Made by a program: the position numbers and the translations under genes
In this document: in pieces, positions 43,221 to 51,620 of the stretch
How the letters are laid out: the number at the start of each line of letters is the position of its first letter
Numbering within the stretch: the stretch's first letter is position 1
Notes under the pieces: model-generated
What the model was told of the DNA's origin: nothing
Seen by the model: the letters and a program-made list of their open reading frames with translations, nothing else
Databases searched by the model: none
Origin: an uncultured Acidimicrobiales bacterium
GTDB taxonomy: Bacteria; Actinomycetota; Acidimicrobiia; Acidimicrobiales; SZUA-35
Length of the DNA stretch: 54,117 nucleotides
Assembly (NCBI GenBank): GCA_937922785.1
Contig: CALAJQ010000014.1
Coordinates: forward strand, 1 to 54,117
Direction: 5' to 3'

Positions 43221-43886
43221 GTGAACTGGAGAGCGCTGCGCCTGTTTGCGGTTGCGACAGCAGCCCTTGCCTCGGTGGCTGCGATCTTATGGTTCTTGTG
43301 GTTACCGAATTACCGTCCAGAGCTACTTCCCGGCGAGCGGTTGGGAATTGATGTCTCGCATCACCAAGGCATGATCGACTGGCAAGCCGTTGCCGACGAC
43401 GGGATTGACTTCGCGTTCATAAAGGCAACCGAAGGCGGCGACTGGATCGATCCGCTCTTTAGTGAAAACTGGGTTCAAGCAAGAGAAGCAGGGCTCGAAG
43501 TCTCTGCATACCACTTCTTCCGAACCTGCACCGATGGGGTCCTCCAGGCCGAGAACTTTCTCGCAACTGTGCCCGCCGATGCCGATCTCCCACTGGCCAT
43601 TGACATTGAGGGTCACGGACAGTGCTCCCAGGCAGTATCTCAGGAGCAGGTCCGGTCTGAGGTTCTCAAGATGATTGACCTGATTGAGGCTGAACGAGGC
43701 CCCATCATTTTCTATGTGTTGTCGGGATTTGAGTATCTGGAAGACATCACCAACTCAAGACAGCAGTGGCAACGTTCACTTTGGAACCGCCCGGATAACG
43801 ACGAGTGGCTCGTGTGGCAATACTCGTTCCGCCAAAACGTCGATGGGGTGCAAGGTGGCGTCGACTCCAACGTCATCTCGAGCTAG
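43221..43886 (+). CDS. GH25 family lysozyme-like protein, membrane-anchored
   Basis: A 221-residue protein starting with GTG 43221. An N-terminal helix (about 8-28, LFAVATAALASVAAILWFLWL) anchors or exports it. The GH25 barrel begins LGIDVSHHQGMIDWQAV (Asp is part of the active site) and has FAFIKATEGGDWIDP, YHFFRTC and LAIDIEGHGQC with the Asp-x-Glu catalytic pair. It should cleave the peptidoglycan beta-1,4 bond, which suggests wall remodelling. It lies 8 bp after the unidentified gene. Confidence 0.88.
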   Translation: MNWRALRLFAVATAALASVAAILWFLWLPNYRPELLPGERLGIDVSHHQGMIDWQAVADDGIDFAFIKATEGGDWIDPLFSENWVQAREAGLEVSAYHFFRTCTDGVLQAENFLATVPADADLPLAIDIEGHGQCSQAVSQEQVRSEVLKMIDLIEAERGPIIFYVLSGFEYLEDITNSRQQWQRSLWNRPDNDEWLVWQYSFRQNVDGVQGGVDSNVISS

Positions 43887-43916
43887 GTCCGAGCAAGAGC
43901 TAAGCGGTTCTTTTGA

Positions 43917-43932
43917 TGATCTAATTGTGGCC
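43917..43932 (+). promoter_or_regulatory. Extended -10 promoter of the UGSC gene
   Basis: TGATCTAAT (43917-43925) fits the extended -10 TGnTATAAT with one mismatch, followed 7 nt later by ATG 43933. There is no Shine-Dalgarno, so the mRNA may be leaderless. No good -35 is visible. This supports 43933 as the start. Confidence 0.45.
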
Positions 43933-45678
43933 ATGGAACCTATCTATGACGTTGTGTGGCCACGATCCCCGAGGGGTATCCAGCAGCGGCGCCGCGCAGC
44001 ACGCCTCGACACCTTGGCTGGCAAACGGGTGGCATTCTTATGGGACTATCTATTTCGTGGTGACGAACTGTTCCCGGTTTTGGCCGAACAGTTAGAGGCG
44101 CGGTTTTTAGATGTGGAGATCGTCGACTACACCGAGTTCGGCAACTTGCATGGAGCCGACGAAAAGGAGCGGGTCGCTTGCCTTGGAGACGACCTCCGAA
44201 AACGCCACGTGGATGCGGTTGTGTCCGGGATGGGCTGTTGAGGTAGCTGCACGCCCGCCGTGATGCGGGCATCCATAGCTTCTGAATCAGCCGGCATCCC
44301 GTCGGTGTCGATCGTCTGTGAAGGCTTCGCCGGCCAAGCAGCCGCCACTGCCCGCGGGCTGGGTTATGACGGCCTTCCCCTCGCAGTCACCGTCGGCCAT
44401 GTCGACGCCCAGTCAGCCGACACAATGATTGCCAACTTCATACAGAGGACGGTCGACGACATCATCGCAGGGCTCACCGACGACGAGACCCTCGATGCCG
44501 CTAACAGCACCGAGCCTGCAGCGCTTGACATCGCCGCATCCGGGACCATCGATGAAATCAACGAACACTTCACCACTGCCGGGTGGAGTGATGGCAACGC
44601 GATCATCCCGCCGACTAGAGACAAGGTCGAGCGTTACCTCGACGGTTCAGGTCACGACCCGTGGAAGACACTTGGTGTCGCTCCATCGTCGGGCCGCGAT
44701 CTTACGATTTGGTCAATCGCCGTGAACGCGGTCATGGCTGGGTGCAAACCAGAACACCTTCCGATTCTCATTGCAATAACCGAGATCCTTGCCGACCCGA
44801 ACTACGGCTCGGAGCACTCCGGCAATACTACTGGGGCCGACGCTTTGGTTATTCTCGACGGCCCCAACTCCGAGGCGCTTGGATTCAATGCCGGCCCAGG
44901 AGCACAAAGAGAAGGAAGGCACGCAAACACCAGCGTTGGCCGTTGGCTCCGCCTATACCTTCGCAACGTTTGCGGCTTCACCGCCGAAGAGCACGACAAG
45001 GCAACCTTCGGCAATCCGGCACGCCCGGTGTTGGCCGAAGACCACGACTACCTCCGATCACTTGCCCAGACGGTCACGTGGCCGTCGGTTGCCCAACAGC
45101 TCGGCTTCGGTTGGAGCGAAGACGTTGTGTCAATGGCACGCATGAACAGTGGAGTCCTAATTGGAAGCGTCTTCGGATCGACGCCAGAAGAGATCACTCC
45201 TTACTTGGCCAACGGGATCACTCGGGTTGCGTCATGGGACCTAACCCATGTGCATGGTCTCGGCACCGACCAATTCCAGCCGCTACTTGTGATCTCTCCC
45301 CTGCTGGCGCGAACGTTTGCCACCGCAGGCTGGGGACTAGCTGACGTGCAGGCCGCCTTGTTTGAACATGCCCGTATTCCGGCCCGAACGTTCGAGAACT
45401 TCATTGGCGAATGGACGAACCTCAGCGCAGGGAAACCGAAACTCGCCGATGTCGTGGCGGCTGGAATACTGCCTGGAGTGTTTGCAGAATCGGACGACCC
45501 AGAGCGTCTGGTGCCAATCGTGACCCGAGCCGAACGTCTACTAGTCGCAGTTGCTGAAGATCCGAACCGTGCGAACGCCTACGCGTTCGGCAATGACGGA
45601 CCACATGGGTGGTGGACGGCCAAACGCATTGACCACACGCCTGCCAGCGACCTCATCTGCAACATCGACCGCTCGTAG
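43933..45678 (+). CDS. UGSC family selenoprotein (in-frame UGA = Sec103)
   Basis: A 581-residue protein read through one UGA (44239-44241). The residues around it are VVSGMGC-U-GSCTPAVMRASI, so the motif is Sec103-Gly-Ser-Cys106. The sequence on both sides reads as one family protein: LAGKRVAFLWDYLFRGDELFPVLAEQLEARF before it, and ESAGIPSVSIVCEGFAGQAAATARGLGYDGLPLAVTVGHV after it. A SECIS-like hairpin starts 11 nt after UGA. Residues about 210-550 form an uncharacterised domain (NAVMAGCKPEHLPILIAITEIL, then TGADALVILDGPNSEALGFNAG). The Sec/Cys pair suggests thiol redox chemistry. The exact role is unknown. A stop at UGA would leave a 102-residue fragment. Confidence 0.85.
44242..44280 (+). 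promoter_or_regulatory. Bacterial SECIS-like hairpin after the in-frame UGA
   Basis: After UGA, 11 nt (GGTAGCTGCAC) precede a perfect 6-bp stem GCCCGC (44253-44258)/GCGGGC (44265-44270) with a 6-nt loop CGTGAT containing a G-U. A lower stem AGCT (44245-44248)/AGCT (44277-44280) can form around an internal loop. The 11-nt spacing and G/U loop match the E. coli fdhF-type SECIS bound by SelB, as I recall it. Confidence 0.7.
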
Positions 45679-45704
45679 AGAAGAAACCTCAAGAAACTCT
45701 CGAC

Positions 45705-45749
45705 AAGACGGAGTAAGTCCCACCCAGTGAGACTTACTCCGTCTTTTCT
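45705..45749 (+). terminator. Rho-independent terminator
   Basis: A perfect 15-bp stem: AAGACGGAGTAAGTC (45705-45719) and GACTTACTCCGTCTT (45731-45745), with an 11-nt loop, followed by TTCTC. It ends the UGSC transcript and insulates it from the amine oxidase operon. The stem is nearly symmetrical, so it may also work for the opposite strand. Confidence 0.9.
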
Positions 45750-45822
45750 CAGGGATAACACGTCAGCTCCGGCCACGCGAGCCGAACGGATTGCCCCTCC
45801 AATCGGCCTGTTCCAATCGCAA

Positions 45823-45860
45823 CATGTCATATGACATGCTTACATGTCATATGACATGTA
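45823..45860. promoter_or_regulatory. Tandem perfect operators (TetR-type)
   Basis: CATGTCATATGACATG occurs twice (45823-45838 and 45843-45858). Both are perfect palindromes with centres 20 bp apart, about two helical turns, and the second extends to a 20-bp palindrome. They lie 18 bp before the membrane protein start. The TetR encoded at 48010 in the same operon is the likely ligand-responsive repressor, perhaps binding as two dimers on one DNA face. Confidence 0.75.
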
Positions 45861-45878
45861 CGAGGACTTCACAACCAT

Positions 45879-46550
45879 ATGGATGAGGTCCTCGGGCGAG
45901 TGTTGGCACTGGGCGTCGTGGGCTTTGACCCAACTGGTGCGGTGCTGTTGGTTGGCGCTATCGCTGCTAAGACGAATCGGACCAAGGTATTTGCCTTCAC
46001 CGCTGCGGTCCTGATCACATCGGTTGTGGTTGGCACTGCGCTTGCGGTCGTTGGCAATCGCGTGTTCGGAGACTACGAATTCATAACGTCGGGGCCTGCC
46101 CGCGCCTATGTAGAAGTGGCGACGGCTCTGGTTCTAGTTGCCTGGCTTGCTAGCAATCTGAAGGCCACTAGCGCCGATGCTTCACCGCGTCGCAACCTCG
46201 CACAATCCACCACTGCAATGACGCTCGGCGGTGTGGCGTTCGCATTGACGACAGTGCTCGATCCGTCGTTTCCTGCTACCGCCGTCATTGTCGGACCTTC
46301 GGGATTCGTCGTGGCTTTGACATCATTTGTTATCAGAGCGGTGCTAGTCCACCTTGCCCTCATCGCACTGGTCGTTGCGTTTGTGTTCGGCGTTCACGAG
46401 CGGCCAGTAGAAGCAACCCGACGTTGGTACGAACGACACAAGAAACTCCTCATCCGAATCCTCAACGCAATCCTCGTACTCAGCATCGCCGTGCTGCTGG
46501 CCGACGCCATCAAGTACTTCGCAACTGGCGAGTACGTCTTCAAGTTGTAG
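45879..46550 (+). CDS. GAP/LysE-like multi-pass membrane protein
   Basis: A 223-residue membrane protein with about six hydrophobic segments (first VLGRVLALGVVGFDPTGAVLLVGAIAA, last ILNAILVLSIAVLLADAIKYF). The architecture and the N-terminal Pro/Gly turn resemble the GAP (SLAP/Sap, sulfolipid-addressing) and LysE-type transporter groups, so it is a candidate exporter or importer of an amine or lipid. It leads the operon of amine oxidases under the tandem operators, and may transport their substrate. Inference. Confidence 0.65.
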   Translation: MDEVLGRVLALGVVGFDPTGAVLLVGAIAAKTNRTKVFAFTAAVLITSVVVGTALAVVGNRVFGDYEFITSGPARAYVEVATALVLVAWLASNLKATSADASPRRNLAQSTTAMTLGGVAFALTTVLDPSFPATAVIVGPSGFVVALTSFVIRAVLVHLALIALVVAFVFGVHERPVEATRRWYERHKKLLIRILNAILVLSIAVLLADAIKYFATGEYVFKL

Positions 46551-46572
46551 GCACCTAAGGAACTTCTCAAGC

Positions 46573-47997
46573 ATGCAGACGCAATTCAAACGAAATAGGA
46601 CAAAAGCGAAACCATTCATTGAAGGTGTTGAAGGTGGCCTGGGCCGTGTGAACCTCGACGCAAACAATCAAAAGGTGTTAGTCATTGGCGCTGGCGCCGC
46701 CGGACTCACAGCGGCTCGCATCTTGGCTGACGAGGGTCTTGAAGTGGTTGTTCTCGAAGGGCGAAATCGCCCCGGTGGCCGGTTGAACACAATGACTGTT
46801 GGTGGTGGCGTCATAGATGAAGGCGGCAATTGGATTCACGGCGGGCAGGCCAACCCGCTTTGTCAACTCGCAAAAGACGCGGGGCTAGACGTCGGCGAAG
46901 ACAGCTTCATTAGCCCCCGGCACCTACGCTCATTCGACAAATTGACTGGCCGACGCATCAACCCGCTGAAAGTTCTCTACTTCCTTTTCCGAGCCGATCG
47001 ATTAGCTACCAAGCTCGCGTCCGAGAGTTTGGATGCCACACACTCCGAGCCCAACCTTGGGGCCCGGCTCGAACACGACGTCGCCCGTATTCGTGGGGCG
47101 ACGAACCAGAGGCAATATCGCTCGTTCATGCGAACGGTAATCGACATGCCTTTTGCCAAAGAGTCTCAGAATCTGCACCCAAACGCGATTGTCCTCAATC
47201 CCGACTATCACAACGAGCCGGACTACGTAATCGCTGGCGGCTATAGGAAGCTCATTGACCGCCTCGCTGCCGGGCTAGACATTCGCCTAGGCGAAACAGT
47301 TGAGACCATTCGTTATGACAGCGAGGGCGTCGAAGTGGTGACAGCTACAGGAACTCATAGCGCAGCAACGGTCATCGTCACGGTTCCGATCGGCGTCCTC
47401 AAAGCACAAACGATCGAGTTCGACCCGCCACTCCCCGACCGCAAGCTCCGGGCAATCCAGAACGTCGGCGCCGGTGTTGTAGAGAAAGTGATCCTCGCGT
47501 TCGACACGCCGTTCTGGCGACAGTCGCCTCACAAACCAAGCTCCATCTTTTACGTGTCTGATGTTCTTGGAGATTTTCCGGCCTTCGTCGATTCCACAAG
47601 TTCGGCCGGCCGCCCGATGTTGGTGGCGTTTCTAACCGGCGAACAAGTGCAACGCTACGCCCGTGATTCACAACCTCTGGCCACCCAAGCTCAAGCGGTG
47701 CTGAAAGCCATCTTCCCCGACACCTACGAAGCGCCAACCGCTACCCATGTGACTAGTTGGGCAACCGACCCATTTTCGCTGTGCAGTTATTCGACACCAA
47801 CGATTGGCGTATCAGCGGAAGACTACGACCATCTCGCCGAACCCGTCGGTGGCCGTGTTCTGTTTGCCGGTGAAGCCACTTATCGAGAACGAGCAGGCTT
47901 TGTGGAAGGCGCTATGGGTTCTGGCATACGTGAAGCCCGCCGCATATTGGGTCGTGACGTTGACCTGATTCTCAAACCCCAACACGATCAAAAGTAA
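46573..47997 (+). CDS. Flavin-containing amine oxidase
   Basis: A 474-residue FAD enzyme of the monoamine/polyamine oxidase family. The dinucleotide motif KVLVIGAGAAGLTAARILADEGLEVVVLEGRNRPGGRLNT starts near residue 35, after a basic extension. GGVIDEGGNWIHGG and the C-terminal GGRVLFAGEATYRERAGFVEGAMGSGIREARRIL complete the flavin site. It oxidises an amine to an imine with H2O2. The first 30 residues are unusual and a later GTG start is possible. It has AAGGAA before ATG 46573 and lies 22 bp after the membrane protein gene. Confidence 0.9.
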   Translation: MQTQFKRNRTKAKPFIEGVEGGLGRVNLDANNQKVLVIGAGAAGLTAARILADEGLEVVVLEGRNRPGGRLNTMTVGGGVIDEGGNWIHGGQANPLCQLAKDAGLDVGEDSFISPRHLRSFDKLTGRRINPLKVLYFLFRADRLATKLASESLDATHSEPNLGARLEHDVARIRGATNQRQYRSFMRTVIDMPFAKESQNLHPNAIVLNPDYHNEPDYVIAGGYRKLIDRLAAGLDIRLGETVETIRYDSEGVEVVTATGTHSAATVIVTVPIGVLKAQTIEFDPPLPDRKLRAIQNVGAGVVEKVILAFDTPFWRQSPHKPSSIFYVSDVLGDFPAFVDSTSSAGRPMLVAFLTGEQVQRYARDSQPLATQAQAVLKAIFPDTYEAPTATHVTSWATDPFSLCSYSTPTIGVSAEDYDHLAEPVGGRVLFAGEATYRERAGFVEGAMGSGIREARRILGRDVDLILKPQHDQK

Positions 47998-48009
47998 GGA
48001 AGCACTGCA

Positions 48010-48603
48010 ATGGGAAAAGCCTCAAACCCGACCTTCAGCCCGAGACAACAGCAGGTCCTGCAAGACGCTATTGAGCTGATCGCTACCGACGGTTATGACA
48101 ACCTGACGATGCGCGCTGTCGCCCGAGCAACCGGCATAAAGCTGGGAGCGCTGCAATACCACTTCCCCACCCGGGACGACTTGTTGCGGGCACTCGCCAC
48201 CTACATCGCCGACACCTACCGCGCCTCGTTCGATGAATACAAGGCAACCCTCGACGGAAGCTCACCCCACCTTCGGCTGGTCGTTCAGTTCTTAATGGAA
48301 GACGATGCCGGAAGCGGCCTGCACTCGGACCGCCTATTCCCCCAGCTATGGGCACTTGCGTTGGTCGAACCGATCATGGAAGACCTCATGGACAACATCT
48401 ATGACGAGTACCTGCAACTTCTTGAGACGATATTGGCCGATCGTGGAATGGCTGCCCCCAAGGCCGAAGCACTTGCCATCATGGCGCTGATCGAAGGGCT
48501 GACGTTATTTGTTGGGCAGGGCCGACGCTGGGCTAAGAGCGACCCAGCCGCAACCAAGGTCGTCTATGACCTCATTAGCCAACGGTACGGGAGCGAGGCA
48601 TGA
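48010..48603 (+). CDS. TetR family transcriptional regulator
   Basis: A 197-residue repressor with the helix-turn-helix at about 15-60 (VLQDAIELIATDGYDNLTMRAVARATGIKLGALQYHFPTRDDLLRALA) and a helical ligand domain. It lies between two amine oxidase genes (12 bp after the first, ATGA-coupled to the second) and is probably the regulator binding the tandem palindromes at 45823-45860. The ligand is probably an amine. Inferred. Confidence 0.88.
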   Translation: MGKASNPTFSPRQQQVLQDAIELIATDGYDNLTMRAVARATGIKLGALQYHFPTRDDLLRALATYIADTYRASFDEYKATLDGSSPHLRLVVQFLMEDDAGSGLHSDRLFPQLWALALVEPIMEDLMDNIYDEYLQLLETILADRGMAAPKAEALAIMALIEGLTLFVGQGRRWAKSDPAATKVVYDLISQRYGSEA

Positions 48604-49970
48604 CCGGCGACCGAACCAACGTGAAGCCGGGCACGGTAATCATCATCGGAGGCGGGGTGTCTGGACTGACTGCAGCCAACCGCCTGAAACGCGCGGGAGT
48701 TCCCGTATTGGTGCTGGAGGGAAGAGACCGGCTAGGTGGCCGAATTCACACCGTGGATCTGGCGGGAGACGAAACATCGTGGACCGACATGGGCGCAGCT
48801 TGGATCGATGACCATCTGACTAACAAGGTCTACCACCTGCTGAACGACGCTGGAATAGGGGTCGAGTCAACCAAGATGGGCTTGTTCGGGCACCAGATTT
48901 TCGACCAGAAGTCTTCTCGCTGGAAGAACACGGCCGCTACTGCTTGGACTACGGCAAAGTTCGGCTGGAGGCTTGGCAAGTTGCAAAAGGAGTCGACGGA
49001 GTTCTCGAGTTTGGACGAGCGATTCGCAGCGATGCTTGGCGACAAGCCAGAGCGAGCGGATGAGTACCTGCTCAAGTATTTTCCCGAGTTGCTCAACGGG
49101 GGCCCAGGCAGCGACGTCCACCCAAATGCGAGCGCCAAGGACTACTGGGAATACAAGATCTACGAAGAGAAAACCAGCGTGATGATCACTGGCGGCTATC
49201 GACACCTGGTGGACGAACTGGCTAAGCCTCTTGCCGACGGCGAAGTGTTGCTCAATCACCCGGTCACCAAAGTCTCTGTCGACGGTTCATCGGTAGTCGT
49301 AGAAACCGCCCAAGGCCAGACCTTCGAAGGGTCACATGTAATCGTGACCGTGCCGCTAGGCGTGTTGAAGGCCGGAACCATTACCTTCGACCCACCGCTA
49401 CCGGCGGCCAAACAAGACGTGATCGAACGAATCGGTTTCGGCACTGTAGAGAAAGTCACAATGGCGTTCAAGACAGCTTTCTGGCGTCGCAACTCCAACA
49501 AAGCAAACCACGTCTTCGCCATTCCCGACCCACTGGACGCGCACGGCATGTTCGTAGATGTCACCGACGTAGCTGGAGCGTCACCGGGTATGCCTGCATC
49601 ACCGTGCCTCGCCTACGTTTGCGGTTCCGACACAGCAACACGGGCCGCAAAGAACCCCGAAGAGGCAGCTAAGCGCGTGGCGGCCGAACTCGAGCTTGTA
49701 TTTCCCGACACGTTTGAACCGCCAGTGGCAACCGCCACCTCCACATGGAGTTCCAGCCCTTTTTCGAGGGGCTGCTACCCCTATGCCAGCGTCGACACAA
49801 GACCAGGCGACTTCATCACCCTTGGCCAGCCAATCCACGGCGGCCGCGTCCTCTTCGCCGGAGATGCCTGCGCCGACGGGACGTTCCTAAGCAACGTCGA
49901 AGGAGCCCTAGTTTCAGGCGAACGAGCCGCCGAAGCAGTTCTAGAAGCTCAGCTCGCCGAGAGGCTGTAA
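48600..49970 (+). CDS. Flavin-containing amine oxidase
   Basis: A 456-residue FAD enzyme and paralogue of the one ending at 47997. The flavin motif GTVIIIGGGVSGLTAANRLKRAGVPVLVLEGRDRLGGRIHT starts near residue 11, TDMGAAWIDDH follows, and the C-terminal GGRVLFAGDACADGTFLSNVEGALVSGERAAEAVL closes the site. The substrate probably differs from that of the first oxidase, as the middle domain diverges. It is the last gene of the operon. Confidence 0.9.
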   Translation: MTGDRTNVKPGTVIIIGGGVSGLTAANRLKRAGVPVLVLEGRDRLGGRIHTVDLAGDETSWTDMGAAWIDDHLTNKVYHLLNDAGIGVESTKMGLFGHQIFDQKSSRWKNTAATAWTTAKFGWRLGKLQKESTEFSSLDERFAAMLGDKPERADEYLLKYFPELLNGGPGSDVHPNASAKDYWEYKIYEEKTSVMITGGYRHLVDELAKPLADGEVLLNHPVTKVSVDGSSVVVETAQGQTFEGSHVIVTVPLGVLKAGTITFDPPLPAAKQDVIERIGFGTVEKVTMAFKTAFWRRNSNKANHVFAIPDPLDAHGMFVDVTDVAGASPGMPASPCLAYVCGSDTATRAAKNPEEAAKRVAAELELVFPDTFEPPVATATSTWSSSPFSRGCYPYASVDTRPGDFITLGQPIHGGRVLFAGDACADGTFLSNVEGALVSGERAAEAVLEAQLAERL

Positions 49971-49985
49971 CCACCGATTTTGGCC

Positions 49986-50006
49986 AACTGTCGTAGAACT
50001 GTCGTA
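49986..50006. repeat. Tandem 10-bp direct repeat
   Basis: AACTGTCGTA occurs at 49986-49995 and 49997-50006, with an 11-bp period (one helical turn), about 90 bp before the XRE gene. It may be a regulator site or chance. Confidence 0.35.
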
Positions 50007-50094
50007 TGTTTGACGGGCACAAGTCGTTTGTTGGCCGTGGCGCTTTCTACCTCGGCAGCTCATTCTGTTGTCACAACCTGTCCGGAGTAGCGAA

Positions 50095-50520
50095 ATGAAA
50101 ATTGATGCCGACCTGATCCTCAAGTTGCGGACCGAGCGTGGCTGGTCACAAGAAGAGCTAGCCGAAGGCTCTGACCTCAACTTGAGAACGATCCAACGAA
50201 TCGAGACCACAGGTGTTGGCTCACTTCGATCGAAACGATCGCTGGCATCCGTATTCGACCTCGATATTCAGGACCTCGACAGCAAGGAATCACCAATGTC
50301 ACCGTGCCCCGAATGTAAATCAGAAGAGGTCTATGAGTCCACAACGCTCAGCGACACAACGACCATCGGCGGAGAGCTGCTACCAAAGTTGGCAACAAGA
50401 AAGTTCTCGTCCGCCAAGATGAGGCCGGTTATCTGTAGCGACTGCGGGCTACTTAGGTTCTTCGTCGACCCCGAAGCGGTCAACAAGATGAAGACATCGA
50501 AGCATTGGAACCGCGTCTGA
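50095..50520 (+). CDS. XRE helix-turn-helix protein with zinc-ribbon-like tail
   Basis: A 141-residue protein. ATG 50095 has GGAG nine nt upstream. Residues about 5-55 are an XRE helix-turn-helix (LILKLRTERGWSQEELAEGSDLNLRTIQRIE). The C-terminal part has CPECKSEE and CSDCGLLRF, four cysteines that can form a zinc ribbon. It is probably a transcription factor that senses a partner or redox state. Its targets are unknown. Confidence 0.83.
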   Translation: MKIDADLILKLRTERGWSQEELAEGSDLNLRTIQRIETTGVGSLRSKRSLASVFDLDIQDLDSKESPMSPCPECKSEEVYESTTLSDTTTIGGELLPKLATRKFSSAKMRPVICSDCGLLRFFVDPEAVNKMKTSKHWNRV

Positions 50521-50615
50521 CAGGGTCGAGCGACGCCCGGCACCCAATCGCCCATCTGGACCATACTTTGTTCCCTGCGTAGAGTTGGAACACTACCCAC
50601 ACCAAGGAAACAGCG

Positions 50616-51620
50616 ATGAGCGAAGTCCAATTAGTGCCTGAATACGTTCATGTGCCCCGCTTGCCCGCTGGGTCCCAGGAGAGTCTCGACCATCTCGAAT
50701 CCGAGGGTTATGTGGTGATCGCCAACGCGCTTTCAGTCACCGACGTCAGCCATGCGCTTGACCTCACCTGGGACTACCTCGAGAAGCTCGGCACCGGGGT
50801 CGATCGCAACAACGTCGACACGTGGGGCGACGATCGATGGCCGATTAACGTGCACGGCGGCATCATTCCGAGTCAGGGAATCGGCCAAAGCGCAGCTCAG
50901 TGGTTCATCCGTTCAGCGCCCGATGTGAAGAAGGCATTTGCCGCGGTCTGGGATGATGAGGACCTCTTAGTCAGCTTTGACGGAATGGCGCTGTGGCGCC
51001 CTACCGATATCAACCCGGATTGGTTAACCGACCGGGGCGGAGCTTGGCTACACATCGATCAACATCCCATAAGCCGTCCCGGGCGCCAGTGTGTGCAAGG
51101 TGCCGTCACGTTAACTCCCACCTCGTCAGATATCGGCGGCAACATCATGGTTCCCGGATCACATAAGTGGTTCGCCGATATCCCAACTCGGTATACCAAG
51201 CGCCTTGCCGCAATTCCCGAAATGCAGGACCATTTCCGCTTCCCGATGGATGACCCGCAGCTGCGGGAAACACCGCCACTGATGGCGCACATGGAGGCCG
51301 GCGACATGATGTTGTGGGACTCCCGCACAGTGCACTGCTCAAGCCCCGGCCCCCAGACCGCCTTGGCAACGGACCGTTCTGCGCCCGAGCTCACCCGAGT
51401 CGCCAGCCTCGTTTGTATGATGCCCCGGGCCCATTCCAACCCTGAAGTAATTGAGCGTCGGCGGACCGCGGTTGAGAACCGCACCTCCACCACGAACTGG
51501 AGCGATCGCTGGATTAACGCCGACAAGTTCCCGATGGTTCTCAAAGAGGGCGACCCCAACAAGTATCGGCTTCCACCGGTCCCTGAGTTGAACGAGTACC
51601 AACGCGCCCTCGTCGGCTGA
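50616..51620 (+). CDS. Phytanoyl-CoA dioxygenase (PhyH) family protein
   Basis: A 334-residue Fe(II)/2-oxoglutarate dioxygenase. The metal triad is His146-x-Asp148 in WLHIDQHP and His240 in DSRTVHCSS. GGNIMVPGSHKWFADIP (about 174-190) is typical of the family. It probably hydroxylates a fatty acyl or other small molecule. It is followed by a paralogue with a 1-bp stop-start overlap (TGATG). Confidence 0.88.
   Translation: MSEVQLVPEYVHVPRLPAGSQESLDHLESEGYVVIANALSVTDVSHALDLTWDYLEKLGTGVDRNNVDTWGDDRWPINVHGGIIPSQGIGQSAAQWFIRSAPDVKKAFAAVWDDEDLLVSFDGMALWRPTDINPDWLTDRGGAWLHIDQHPISRPGRQCVQGAVTLTPTSSDIGGNIMVPGSHKWFADIPTRYTKRLAAIPEMQDHFRFPMDDPQLRETPPLMAHMEAGDMMLWDSRTVHCSSPGPQTALATDRSAPELTRVASLVCMMPRAHSNPEVIERRRTAVENRTSTTNWSDRWINADKFPMVLKEGDPNKYRLPPVPELNEYQRALVG

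Noticed and set aside
44239-44241. UGA as an ordinary stop of a 102-residue protein, with a separate gene starting at 44260
   Set aside because: The residues after UGA continue the same family sequence in frame, and a SECIS-like hairpin follows at the right distance. A separate start would need an unlikely truncated family member.
38780-50560. Shared GDWVPGVAR-like stretch near 38.8 and 50.55 kb
   Set aside because: The match is about 20 bases with several differences, and no function follows. It may be chance.
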